Shown here: in pieces, positions 14,637-23,372 of the stretch
Numbering within the stretch: the first letter of the stretch is position 1
Layout of the letters: the number at the start of each line of letters is the position of its first letter
From: Companilactobacillus farciminis KCTC 3681 = DSM 20184
GTDB lineage: Bacteria; Bacillota; Bacilli; Lactobacillales; Lactobacillaceae
Assembly (NCBI RefSeq): GCF_002706745.1
Contig: NZ_CP017702.1
Coordinates: 1,302,001-1,366,000, forward strand
Length of the DNA stretch: 64,000 nt
Direction: 5' to 3'
Program-made: the position numbers and the translations under genes
The notes under the pieces: model-generated
Seen by the model: the letters and a program-made list of their open reading frames with translations, nothing else
What the model was told of the DNA's origin: nothing
The model's database searches: none

Positions 14637-14657
14637 TGTAACGGGGTGAATATTTCT

Positions 14658-16889
14658 ATGAAAAAAAATAATATGGACTATACGCCAGAACAAGTATTAG
14701 ACATTTGTCGTGGCTATATGAATGATGAACACGTTGAGTTTGTGAATAAAGCTTATAATTTTGCAGCCTACGTACATAAAGAACAAAAGCGCGCTACGGG
14801 TGAACCTTACATAATTCATCCTACTCAAGTAGCCCAAATTTTGGCCTCGTTACATATGGACCCATATACGGTTGCTGCCGGTTATTTGCATGACGTGGTT
14901 GAGGATACCAACGTTACTTTGGGGGACGTCAAAGAATTATTCGGTGACCAAGTAGCAACGATTGTTGATGGCGTCACAAAAATTAGCAAGTACAAATACC
15001 ATTCACATCAAGAACTATTGGCTGAAAACCACCGTAAGATGTTGTTAGCAACTGCGAAAGATTTGCGTGTCATCATGGTCAAATTGGCCGATAGATTGCA
15101 CAACATGAGAACTCTAAAAGCTTTGCGCCCAGACAAACAACGTCGAATTGCTAATGAAACTTTGGAAATCTACGCACCATTGGCTGACCGTTTAGGTATC
15201 AGTAAGATCAAATGGGAACTAGAAGACCTTTCCTTGCATTACATCAATCCTCAACAGTATTACCGGATTGTTCATTTGATGAATAGTAAACGTGATCAGC
15301 GTGAAGCATACATTGCCGAAGCTATCGATTATATCAAGAAAAACGTCGATGCTTTAGGAATCAAGTACGATATTTACGGTCGTCCTAAGCATATTTATTC
15401 AATTTATAAGAAGATGCGTGACAAACATAAACAATTTTCCGAATTGTATGATTTGTTGGCTATCCGAATCGTAGTTGATTCAGTCAAAGACTGTTACGCC
15501 GTTCTTGGTTCAATTCACTCCAAGTGGAAGCCAATTCCTGGGCGTTTCAAAGATTATATCGCTGTACCAAAGGCCAATGGCTATCAATCATTGCATACGA
15601 CTATCATCGGACCCGGTGGACAACCACTAGAAGTTCAAATCAGAACATTTGAAATGCACCAAGTTGCTGAATATGGTGTTGCCGCTCACTGGGCTTATAA
15701 GGAAGGTAATTTCGAAGGTGTTCATTTAGACGACAACGAACAAAAAATCGATGTCTTCCGTGAGATTTTGGAATTGCAGGAAAACTCCGACAACGCTTCT
15801 GATTTCATGAAGTCTGTCAAAGGTGAAATTTTCAACGACCGTGTCTATGTCTTTACCCCTCAAGGCGAAGTTATCGAATTGCCAAAGGGTGCGGTAACAC
15901 TGGATTTTGCTTACCAAGTCCACACAGAAGTCGGTAATCACTCAATCGGTGCCAAAATCAATGGCAGAATGGTGCCTTTGAATTATCAATTAAAGAATGG
16001 CGATATCGTTGAAATGTTGACGAATTCCAGCTCTCAACCAAGTCGTGACTGGGTCAATGTTGTCTTCACATCTAGAGCTAGAAATAAAATCAAACGTTAC
16101 TTTAGAACAAAAGACCGTGAAGAGAACATCGTTTTAGGTCGTGAGGCGGTTGAAAACGAATTTAAGAATCGTTCGTTATCAAGTAAAAAATATCTTGATA
16201 AAAAGCATCTAGAAATTGCCATGAAGATCTTTAACTTTACGGATACAGATGAATTGTTCAATGCGGTCGGTTACGGAGAACTTTCGCCAATCAACGTGGT
16301 TCACAAATTAGTCAGTGAAGACCCCGATCGCAAAAAAGAAGCTGAGAAAAAAGAGCTTGAAGAACAAGTTATTACTGATACTGAAGAAGCTCCTCAACCA
16401 AAATCGGATAGTCCTAAGTTAAAGAAAGAACGTAACAACGGCAATAACAGTATTTCTGTTCAAGGGATCGATAACCTTTTGATTCGTTTGGCAAAATGCT
16501 GCAATCCAATTCCTGGAGACAAGATTGTCGGTTATATCACTAAAGGCCGTGGTCTGACGATTCACCGTGCCGACTGTCCTAATGTTCAAAGTGAAGAAGC
16601 TAAGCGTCGTTTTATCGATGTCAGCTGGGACAATGTTACTAAAGAAAAACGCTACACCGCAGAATTGGACGTTTATGCCTTCAACCGTAATGGTTTGATC
16701 AACGAAGTTTTACAAGTAATTAATTCGAATACGAATACTTTGAACAATGTTATCGGTCGTTTGGACAAGGAAAAGATGGCTATCATTCACGTAAGTATTG
16801 GTGTTAATAATAAGGAGCATTTGGATAGCATTATTTCTAAATTGAAGAATATTCCTAATGTATATGAAATAAAGAGGACGGTAGCTTAG
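14658..16889 (+). CDS. rel: bifunctional (p)ppGpp synthetase/hydrolase RelA/SpoT homologue, 743 aa
   Basis: Makes and degrades the stringent-response alarmone. Domain order: HD hydrolase (about 45-190) with AAGYLHDVVEDT and the HxxED motif; synthetase (about 230-350) with GRPKHIYSIYKKM and YQSLHTTIIGP; TGS (about 395-455) beginning RVYVFTPQGEVIELPKGA; a zinc-finger region with LAKCCNPIPGDKIVGYIT; and a C-terminal ACT domain (about 665-743). Both catalytic halves look intact. The start is the ATG at 14658, 9 nt after GGGGTG; the ATG at 14622 lies inside the preceding terminator. dtd follows after 3 nt. Confidence 0.97.
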   Translation: MKKNNMDYTPEQVLDICRGYMNDEHVEFVNKAYNFAAYVHKEQKRATGEPYIIHPTQVAQILASLHMDPYTVAAGYLHDVVEDTNVTLGDVKELFGDQVATIVDGVTKISKYKYHSHQELLAENHRKMLLATAKDLRVIMVKLADRLHNMRTLKALRPDKQRRIANETLEIYAPLADRLGISKIKWELEDLSLHYINPQQYYRIVHLMNSKRDQREAYIAEAIDYIKKNVDALGIKYDIYGRPKHIYSIYKKMRDKHKQFSELYDLLAIRIVVDSVKDCYAVLGSIHSKWKPIPGRFKDYIAVPKANGYQSLHTTIIGPGGQPLEVQIRTFEMHQVAEYGVAAHWAYKEGNFEGVHLDDNEQKIDVFREILELQENSDNASDFMKSVKGEIFNDRVYVFTPQGEVIELPKGAVTLDFAYQVHTEVGNHSIGAKINGRMVPLNYQLKNGDIVEMLTNSSSQPSRDWVNVVFTSRARNKIKRYFRTKDREENIVLGREAVENEFKNRSLSSKKYLDKKHLEIAMKIFNFTDTDELFNAVGYGELSPINVVHKLVSEDPDRKKEAEKKELEEQVITDTEEAPQPKSDSPKLKKERNNGNNSISVQGIDNLLIRLAKCCNPIPGDKIVGYITKGRGLTIHRADCPNVQSEEAKRRFIDVSWDNVTKEKRYTAELDVYAFNRNGLINEVLQVINSNTNTLNNVIGRLDKEKMAIIHVSIGVNNKEHLDSIISKLKNIPNVYEIKRTVA

Positions 16890-16892
16890 TTT

Positions 16893-17330
16893 ATGAAAGT
16901 AGTAATACAACGAGTATCAGAAGCTAAAGTTTCTGTTGACGAAAAAGCACTCGGCCAGATTGGTCAGGGACTTTGTTTGTTAGTGGCTTTTGCGGATGAA
17001 GATACAGAAGAAACACTTGAGTACATGGCACGCAAGATTGCTAATATGCGCATTTTTTCAGATGCTGATGATAAAATGAATTTATCGATCAAAGATGTCG
17101 ATGGAAAAATCCTCTCAATTTCGCAATTTACTTTATATGCAGATACAAAGCATGGTAATCGTCCTAGTTTTACTGGAGCTGGCAATTTTGAGGCTTCTAG
17201 TCGCAAGTACGATCATTTTAATGAATTGCTAAGAGGTTATGATTTAACTGTTGAAACTGGTGAATTTGGCGCTGATATGCAAGTATCATTAACCAATGAC
17301 GGACCAGTAACTATTTTAATGGAGAGATAA
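16893..17330 (+). CDS. dtd: D-aminoacyl-tRNA deacylase, 145 aa
   Basis: Removes D-amino acids wrongly attached to tRNA. The two diagnostic motifs are present: [19 protein letters not shown] (S-Q-F-T-L-Y at about 77-82) and [12 protein letters not shown] at the C-terminus (the N-x-G-P-V-T cross-subunit motif). The length is exact for the family. It lies 3 nt after rel, the usual rel-dtd operon, and 1 nt before the HAD gene. Confidence 0.97.
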   Translation: MKVVIQRVSEAKVSVDEKALGQIGQGLCLLVAFADEDTEETLEYMARKIANMRIFSDADDKMNLSIKDVDGKILSISQFTLYADTKHGNRPSFTGAGNFEASSRKYDHFNELLRGYDLTVETGEFGADMQVSLTNDGPVTILMER

Positions 17331-17331
17331 G

Positions 17332-17955
17332 ATGAAAAGTATTGTTTGGGACTTTGATGATACGATTGCTAACAGTTATCCAGGGATCGTCTCGGCGACA
17401 CAAAAATCCCTTCGCGAAAACTTTGGCATTAGTTTATCAAAAGATACAATTTTTAAGGAATCCAAAAAGACCTCTGTTCGTAGATTCGTAACAGAACTTT
17501 TGGAAGATCAAGAAGACGTGGATCAAGCGGTTAAAGTTTTTTATGCCACTTATTATCGCTACGAAAAGGAATATCATGACAAGATAACTTTGATACCACA
17601 CGTCTTAAAAGAGTTGAAATATTGCGATAGTAAACATTACATGCAGTTTATTATTACACATCGTGATCAATCGATTTATGATTTAGCTAAAACACTCGGT
17701 ATTGAACACTTTTTCAAGGAAATCATCAGTGTTGAAGATGGTCATAAGAGAAAGCCTGATCCAGAAATGCTGAATTATTTGATTGAAAAATATGGCTTGA
17801 ACAAAGATGAATTATGGGTCATAGGTGACCGTCAAATTGATGTCGACTTCGGTCAAAGTGTTGGCGCGCATACGATTCTTTTCAATTCTGAAGATGTAGA
17901 TTTTAAGTATGAGCATAAGGTTAGCGATATCAGCGAAATCGAACAAATTATCTAA
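17332..17955 (+). CDS. HAD-superfamily phosphatase (phosphoglycolate phosphatase-like), 207 aa
   Basis: A cytoplasmic phosphatase of HAD subfamily IA. Motif I is WDFDDTIANS (nucleophile Asp7, acid/base Asp9), motif II is FIITHRDQS (Thr), motif III is the Lys in HKRKPDPEML, and motif IV is WVIGDRQIDVDF. An alpha-helical cap lies at about 15-85. Substrate not determinable. It is co-transcribed with dtd. Confidence 0.9.
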   Translation: MKSIVWDFDDTIANSYPGIVSATQKSLRENFGISLSKDTIFKESKKTSVRRFVTELLEDQEDVDQAVKVFYATYYRYEKEYHDKITLIPHVLKELKYCDSKHYMQFIITHRDQSIYDLAKTLGIEHFFKEIISVEDGHKRKPDPEMLNYLIEKYGLNKDELWVIGDRQIDVDFGQSVGAHTILFNSEDVDFKYEHKVSDISEIEQII

Positions 17956-17999
17956 ATATGGTATGATAGTGACCTTATAAGAATAATTGAGGAAAATAA

Positions 18000-18398
18000 A
18001 TGGATAATAAACTAGTAAAACTAACTTATGACCAAATCGTCGCAATACATTTGGCAATCAACGAAAGTGAAGAAATTACATTAAGTGAGAAACGTCTCCA
18101 AAGTAATTTAAACTTTTTGAATCAATTTGAAGACTTGCAATGGTATGCCACACATTTGGTCTGTACGATGATTGTTGACGATATCTTTGAAACAGATAAC
18201 GAAGTAACTACTGTTGCCGTGTTGGATTATTTCTTGCACTTAAATGGTTACGGACTTGATATGACTAAAGATGTCGATAAAACAACTTTGCATGGCTTGA
18301 TCAAGACGATTAAAGACTCTGACAAATTAGAAAAAGACGATCTACAAAATATTCGTGGCGTTTTGTCCACCTGTATCCATCCAGTAAGTGCTGATTAA
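18000..18398 (+). CDS. Doc/Fic-fold protein with degenerate active site, 132 aa
   Basis: By pattern, this resembles the Doc toxin (phage P1) over its length: LTYDQIVAIHLAIN matches the Doc N-terminal helix, and THLVCTMIVDDIFETDNEVTTVAVLDYFLHLNGYGL matches the helices around the Fic motif. At residues 61-69, however, DIFETDNEV replaces HPFx(D/E)GNxR: the catalytic His is Asp, and the Gly and Arg are lost; only Phe and Asn remain. It is thus unlikely to AMPylate or phosphorylate targets. A pseudo-enzyme or a scaffolding/regulatory role is inferred. GAGG precedes the ATG; a terminator follows. The Doc assignment rests on pattern matching only. Confidence 0.6.
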   Translation: MDNKLVKLTYDQIVAIHLAINESEEITLSEKRLQSNLNFLNQFEDLQWYATHLVCTMIVDDIFETDNEVTTVAVLDYFLHLNGYGLDMTKDVDKTTLHGLIKTIKDSDKLEKDDLQNIRGVLSTCIHPVSAD

Positions 18399-18415
18399 TT
18401 TCAGTGCTTTTTTTT
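18386..18415 (+). terminator. terminator after the Doc-like gene
   Basis: AAGTGCTGA (18386-18394) pairs with TCAGTGCTT (18401-18409), including two G-U pairs, followed by TTTTTT. Confidence 0.75.
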
Positions 18416-18491
18416 CGGATTAAATTTGCTTAAAGTATCTAAAAAAGTTTAGTATTGAAAATGTATTTTTTTAAGAGAGAGGCAAATTTTT

Positions 18492-19907
18492 ATGAAAAGT
18501 AAACATAATATTTTGACACTCTTTGCGACCAGTTTCATGTCGTTCATGCAATTATTGGATGCTTCGATCGTCAATGTGGCGATACCTAGCTTAACAAAAG
18601 ATTTACATGTACCAATGAACCGAGCCGAATGGATCGTGTCAGTCTATTTGATTATGATTTGTATGCTGCTGTTATTTTGGGGAAGAATGGCAGATCAAAT
18701 TGGATATATTAAGATTTTTCAGACAGGAACGATTTTCTTTACCTTAGGATCGTTGATCTGTGCGTTGAGTCCTAGTTTGTATTTGTTGCTAATAGGACGA
18801 GTCGTACAAGGATTAGGGGCTAGTATGAGTATGGCTACGAATATTGGAATTATTGCGATGATTTTCCCAATGCATCAACGTGGGCGTGCTTATGGAATCA
18901 ACAGTATTATTGCTCAGTTAGGTAATATCTCTGGACCAGGTTTGGGGGGCTTGATTTTAGGAGTTTTATCGTGGCATTGGATTTTTATTATCAATATTCC
19001 AATTGGAATTATTGTTTATATTTATGGACGATTCATGTTTCCAAAAGAGGCACGTCGTTCTAAAGAAATTGCCTATGATTGGACTGGTTTAGTTACGTAT
19101 TCAATAGCTATTGCAACGTTCTTTATCAGTATCTTTATGGGACAAGATATTGGTTTTGGCAATAGGAATGTTTGGCTGATTTTGATAGTCAGTTTAATTT
19201 TTTGGGCAATCTTTTTCTATGTCGAAAAGCATAAAGAAGAGCCTTTGATCAATTTGAAAATATTCAAGATATCTCGCTTAACTTTGAGTTTAGTGAGTGC
19301 TTTGATCGTCTTTTCAATCGGTTATTACGCTAACGTAATTATGCCGTTTTATTTAACTAATTTCCGTTCACTAAGTACTTCATTAACGGGATTGATCATG
19401 ATGGCAATTCCATTTGCAAATGTGATTGCTGCTCCGATTGCTGGCTATTTTACGGATAAATACAATGCAGCCAGTGTTTCAATTTTTAACTTGTTCATCT
19501 ATGCTATACCGATTATTTTCTTGACTTTAATCTCTGGCAAAGAGAATTTAGTTATCTTTACGTTCATGTTATTGTTCTTAGGAGTCGGCAATGGTGGCTT
19601 CCAAAATAATCCAATGATCATGGGTTATGCACCTCAGGAATATCAAGGAATTGCTGGTAGTTTAGCAGCCTTATTCAGAAATCTTGGGATGGGTATCGGT
19701 GTCAGTATAGCAACGACTAGCTTGTATTCGGGAATGAGTTTTAAAGCTGGCAAACAGATTGCATATTATCCAACGAATCATCCAAGTTGGTTTTTGAATG
19801 GGATGCATTTTGCTTATTTAACGGCTTTAGGATTGTTGATTTTGGCAATAGTTTTAGTTTATTCGATTCATAAAATAGATAAAAAAGAAGCTCTAGGTAA
19901 GAGATGA
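18492..19907 (+). CDS. MFS drug exporter, DHA2 (14-TM, EmrB/QacA) family, 471 aa
   Basis: A proton-driven multidrug efflux permease in the cytoplasmic membrane. Fourteen hydrophobic segments can be counted. The DHA2 signatures are visible: LLDASIVNVAIPSL in TM1 (D-x-x-h-V-N-V-A-x-P), the loop motif WGRMADQIGYIKIF, and IGRVVQGLGASM in TM4. TM5 holds ISGPGLGGLILGVLSWHWIFIINIPIG (motif C, then W-R/H-W-I-F-x-I-N-x-P). AGAGAGG precedes the ATG. The second ISL3 copy is inserted exactly at its stop codon; the target duplication begins with that TGA, so the protein is unaltered, although its native 3' end and terminator are displaced by 1.46 kb. Confidence 0.93.
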   Translation: MKSKHNILTLFATSFMSFMQLLDASIVNVAIPSLTKDLHVPMNRAEWIVSVYLIMICMLLLFWGRMADQIGYIKIFQTGTIFFTLGSLICALSPSLYLLLIGRVVQGLGASMSMATNIGIIAMIFPMHQRGRAYGINSIIAQLGNISGPGLGGLILGVLSWHWIFIINIPIGIIVYIYGRFMFPKEARRSKEIAYDWTGLVTYSIAIATFFISIFMGQDIGFGNRNVWLILIVSLIFWAIFFYVEKHKEEPLINLKIFKISRLTLSLVSALIVFSIGYYANVIMPFYLTNFRSLSTSLTGLIMMAIPFANVIAAPIAGYFTDKYNAASVSIFNLFIYAIPIIFLTLISGKENLVIFTFMLLFLGVGNGGFQNNPMIMGYAPQEYQGIAGSLAALFRNLGMGIGVSIATTSLYSGMSFKAGKQIAYYPTNHPSWFLNGMHFAYLTALGLLILAIVLVYSIHKIDKKEALGKR

Positions 19908-19912
19908 AAATC

Positions 19913-21366
19913 GGTTCTAAACTTTCTGGTATTGATGAACAATCAATACCAGTTTTTTTATACTCTTTGAAATAAAAAAAGAACATCACTGTTCTCGTGT
20001 TAAGATTTAAGCGACCAAACCAAATCAAACAGGAGTGAACAATGATGTCCCAAGACAATTCTATACTATGTGCACTAGACATAAAAGACAATAATATAAA
20101 AAATGTTTCAGTAAAGGATGCCAAGATAAAAAAACGTGGCGTTATAAAACACATTAAAATAGTGAATGCTGAACTTTCCTATTCTTTACATAGATGTCCT
20201 CAATGTGGAATGAATACACTAGTTAAAAACGGTAAAAGAACTACTAATGCAAGATTAGCTAGCTTTAATGGTATCGAGTACCACCTAATACTAAAAAAGC
20301 AACGATTTTTGTGTAGGAACTGTGGAAGCACCTGCGGTGCTCACAGTGATCTATTGATTAAAAACCATACTATGACCAAACAGATCAAGAATAGAATTTT
20401 TTCTATGGCTAAAGAATCATTCACTCTGTCATCAATAGCTAAAATCATTGGCATTTCAGCCAATACTGTAAGCAGGATTCTATATAGAAATATCAAAATT
20501 CCTAATAGATGTGCGCATTTGCCAGAGAATCTTTGTTTTGATGAGTTTCGATCTGTAAAAAATATTTTTACATTTATCGCTATCGATGCTGATACACATA
20601 GATTGGTCGAATTGATACATGACAGACTGTCTAAAACAATAACCGAACACTTTATAAACAATTACAGCTTATCGGAACGACAAGCCGTAAAAACTGTATC
20701 GATCGACTTAAATGCCAATTATCAATTAGTCGTTCATCGTATATTCCCCAACGCTCGCATTGTCGTAGATAGGTTTCATATAGTTCAACTTTGTAGTAGA
20801 GCCCTAGATCAAGTACGTATCAATTCTTTAAAAAAATTACCTGATAAAAAATCTCGTATATACAAAGCAATGAAATCTGATTGGCGTCTATATCATCTTC
20901 CAGAGGAAGATGTAGACGATACCCATATAAAATTTATTGTCGGTATAAATGAATTCATGACTATTCAAAATGCCATCGATATAGCTACTGATGAAATACC
21001 AATTTTCAAGGAGGCCTATGATACTTACCAGAGTATTCAAAGATCGATAAGGTATCACGACATAGACTTACTTCAGGAAACTATTTCTGGATATAAAAGA
21101 AATGGGACCGCAATGGATACAGCCATTACAACGTTACGAAAAAATAAAAATTATGTAAAAAATAGTTGCTTATTGCCATACTCCAATGGCCCTCTAGAGG
21201 GCACCATTGGAAAGATAAAGAAACTAAAAAGAAATTCCTATGGCTTTAGAAATCTTGAACACTTTATTAAGAGAATAAAACTGATTTGTGCATAGAAAAA
21301 GAGCATCCTCGGTGAGGATGCTCAATGAGCTCAAAATCATTCATCAATACGATTTGACAAAGAGCC
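19913..21366 (+). mobile_element. ISL3-family insertion sequence, copy 2 (1454 bp), complete
   Basis: Same length, same ends and the same transposase as copy 1, in opposite orientation. It is flanked by a perfect 8-bp target duplication, TGAAAATC, at 19905-19912 and 21367-21374. Each copy has its own matching duplication, so the intervening 16.6 kb has not been inverted by recombination between the copies (or has been inverted an even number of times). Confidence 0.95.
20042..21295 (+). CDS. ISL3-family transposase, 417 aa
   Basis: Identical protein to the copy at 1926-3179 (see there for domains). The promoter should lie in 19960-20030, inside the element; AGGAGTG precedes the ATG. The MFS gene upstream runs in the same direction with no terminator left between, so readthrough from the exporter could add to transposase expression at this site. 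Confidence 0.95.
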   Translation: MMSQDNSILCALDIKDNNIKNVSVKDAKIKKRGVIKHIKIVNAELSYSLHRCPQCGMNTLVKNGKRTTNARLASFNGIEYHLILKKQRFLCRNCGSTCGAHSDLLIKNHTMTKQIKNRIFSMAKESFTLSSIAKIIGISANTVSRILYRNIKIPNRCAHLPENLCFDEFRSVKNIFTFIAIDADTHRLVELIHDRLSKTITEHFINNYSLSERQAVKTVSIDLNANYQLVVHRIFPNARIVVDRFHIVQLCSRALDQVRINSLKKLPDKKSRIYKAMKSDWRLYHLPEEDVDDTHIKFIVGINEFMTIQNAIDIATDEIPIFKEAYDTYQSIQRSIRYHDIDLLQETISGYKRNGTAMDTAITTLRKNKNYVKNSCLLPYSNGPLEGTIGKIKKLKRNSYGFRNLEHFIKRIKLICA

Positions 21367-21489
21367 TGAAAATCTTACTTAGAGCTTTCTTGGTTCTTTA
21401 ATAATTTTGTTATTCTATAATTTTTGCAAGATATTAGATATGCTATACTTTACGTGTTTTAATAAAAACTGATCAGCTAGGAGGATATT

Positions 21490-21657
21490 TTGACAAGTAC
21501 TGATATTACAACACTTAGCAATATTATCTTTACACTTTTACCTATAATTGTTTTCATTTTTGTTATTAAAATTACAAATAGATCATTAACCTTGTTAAAG
21601 GCTCAAAATCATCAATTAAAAATGTTGGAAAGGAAAATCAATAAAAAAAGATGTTAA
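21490..21657 (+). CDS. mini membrane protein with coiled-coil tail, 55 aa
   Basis: TTG start at 21490, 4 nt after TAGGAGGAT (close but usable). One hydrophobic helix (IIFTLLPIIVFIFVIKI, about 12-28) is followed by a charged helical tail (LTLLKAQNHQLKMLERKINKKRC). Its stop overlaps the next gene by 7 nt, and both proteins share the same one-helix-plus-coil plan. Not recognised; holin-accessory, toxin-like or division-associated mini-proteins have similar shapes. Confidence 0.6.
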   Translation: MTSTDITTLSNIIFTLLPIIVFIFVIKITNRSLTLLKAQNHQLKMLERKINKKRC

Positions 21658-21830
21658 AAAATATATACTTCGTGCTTTTAGTAATCCTTATTATACTTAC
21701 AATCGTTACGATATTTGAGGTAATATCTAAAACTAAAAAAATCATATCTTTGAAAAGAGAGAATCAAATACTGGAGTTTAAAATATTAGAAAAACTCGTT
21801 GATGATTCTGAAGTACTCCATAATCGTTAG
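21651..21830 (+). CDS. mini membrane protein with coiled-coil tail, 59 aa
   Basis: ATG at 21651, overlapping the preceding small gene by 7 nt, with AGGAAAATC inside that gene as a possible ribosome binding site. Hydrophobic helix at about 5-24 (IYFVLLVILIILTIVTIFEV), then SKTKKIISLKRENQILEFKILEKLVDD, a likely short coiled coil. The final codons form the 5' arm of a strong terminator. Function unknown; probably acts together with the preceding protein. Confidence 0.6.
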   Translation: MLKNIYFVLLVILIILTIVTIFEVISKTKKIISLKRENQILEFKILEKLVDDSEVLHNR

Positions 21831-21866
21831 AACTTTTGTCTAACAATTATGGAGTACTTTTTATTT
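21811..21866 (+). terminator. strong terminator of the mini-protein pair
   Basis: AAGTACTCCATAAT plus GTTAGA pairs with TCTAAC plus ATTATGGAGTACTT (ending 21859), with a single mismatch, followed by TTTATTTTT. About 20 base pairs. Confidence 0.9.
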
Positions 21867-21879
21867 TTATATGGTTGAA

Positions 21880-21927
21880 AGCAAAAACAAAAGGCATGTC
21901 TCTATGTGAATATAGGGAACATACCTT
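21880..21927 (-). terminator. terminator of the lytC-type amidase gene
   Basis: Read on the minus strand, AAGGTATGT (21927-21919) pairs with ACATGCCTT (21899-21891), with one mismatch, followed by TTGTTTTTG. Confidence 0.7.
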
Positions 21928-21958
21928 AACATTTAAAAAATATAATTTTGCTTAATTT

Positions 21959-23269
21959 TTACTTGAAGTATTCTTTCAAACCATTAGTTACGTCGGTTGC
22001 AACTTGTTGTTTGTACTTAGCTGAACTGATGTATTTATAATCAGATTTGGAATTGATATAACCTAGTTCAATCAAAACAGATGGTTGGCTGTTGTAATGC
22101 AAGACGTAAAGGTCTTTTTGAGCAGTACCACGGTTGCCGATAGCCAGACTCTTTAACTGACTATTTAAGTCATCGGCCAATTCGCCATCTTTATTTTTGT
22201 TGTAGTAGTAAGTTGTCAAACCAGAACCGGCATTTGCTTGGGCACTGGAATCGAAGTGAAGACTGATGAAAGCATCAGCCTGAATTTTACTAGACAAACG
22301 AGCTCTTTGACCAAGTGATTTACTGTCATCGCCTGATCTCGTTAAGACTACACGTGCACCAGTCTTTTCTAGTTGTTGCTTGATAGCTTTGGCGTAGGCG
22401 AGGGTAAAGTTCTTTTCGTAAGTACTCTTCTTTGATTCCGCACCAGAATCGTCGCCACCGTGTCCAGGGTCAATTACGATTGTGGCTTCAGAAATATTAG
22501 TGGCGGCTGATTTAACAGCACTCTTAGTACCAGAAATAGTTACGACCCAGCTAGCAACGTATCCAACAGAACCATCGGAATCACGGACTTTATACCATTT
22601 GCCATCTTTTCCAAGATAATCAAATTGTTTACCGACTTTAGCTGTTTTTACAACTCGGCCGTTTTGGTCAGGTTCGATTCTTAACTTGGTATTAGGTTGG
22701 GTAACTGTGACTTTCTTAATATCATTGTCGGATGAATTAGAAGAGTTAGAAGCATTAGTTGAACCTGATGTCTTATCAGTCCCCTGAATAAAACTCGACT
22801 TGACCCAACCAGCAGTACCACTGTACAAAATCTGTGTCCAATCTTGTTCTTGATACATGATAGTAACTTTTTGTGATTGTTCAATTGTACCTAAGACGTC
22901 ACTATTGGCATCGGCACTCTTGAAGACAGTCGTATTTGGAACCTTGACGATTCCCACTTTATTGGTTGCCGAACTTACCTCAGTATTGTCGATCAACCAG
23001 CTGGCGACCCAGCCAATTTTATCTCCAGATAATCTTACTTGATACCATTTATTTTTTTCGTCTAAGATGGCTAGTTTGTCACCTTTTTTAACTTGGCCCA
23101 TGTTGGCGTAGGAAAGGCCTGGTCCAACACGAACATTGACGGAGTCAGATTGAACGACAACAGCATTGGCACTTGCTAAAGCTACTGTCGACCAACTGGA
23201 CAAGGCGAGTAATAATAAAATAGCAACAAGAATCCGGTTCTTCATAAAAAAAGTTTTTATTTTTTTCAT
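21959..23269 (-). CDS. N-acetylmuramoyl-L-alanine amidase with three SH3b domains, 436 aa
   Basis: A secreted cell-wall hydrolase (amidase_3, LytC/AmiC type). A signal sequence lies at residues 1-33 (MKKIKTFFMKNRILVAILLLLAL...ALASA). Three bacterial SH3 modules follow: about 36-95 (VRVGPGLSYANMGQVKKGDK), 105-163 and 185-245 (RIEPDQNGRVVKTAKVGKQF). A Ser/Asn linker separates the second and third. The catalytic domain is at about 258-436: VIDPGHGGDDSGA (Zn His), a Glu in STYEKNF, SLHFDS (second His) and VLIELGYI (catalytic Glu). The length is typical for the family. Divergent from hisS-aspS. Confidence 0.93.
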   Translation of the reverse strand: MKKIKTFFMKNRILVAILLLLALSSWSTVALASANAVVVQSDSVNVRVGPGLSYANMGQVKKGDKLAILDEKNKWYQVRLSGDKIGWVASWLIDNTEVSSATNKVGIVKVPNTTVFKSADANSDVLGTIEQSQKVTIMYQEQDWTQILYSGTAGWVKSSFIQGTDKTSGSTNASNSSNSSDNDIKKVTVTQPNTKLRIEPDQNGRVVKTAKVGKQFDYLGKDGKWYKVRDSDGSVGYVASWVVTISGTKSAVKSAATNISEATIVIDPGHGGDDSGAESKKSTYEKNFTLAYAKAIKQQLEKTGARVVLTRSGDDSKSLGQRARLSSKIQADAFISLHFDSSAQANAGSGLTTYYYNKNKDGELADDLNSQLKSLAIGNRGTAQKDLYVLHYNSQPSVLIELGYINSKSDYKYISSAKYKQQVATDVTNGLKEYFK

Positions 23270-23372
23270 CTGACTGATTCCTTTGTTGTCTAATTACTGA
23301 CAGTTGTATATCTTTATTTTACTGAATAATAGTGAAACTTGAAAGAATATAATGATATTTTATTCCCAAAAC

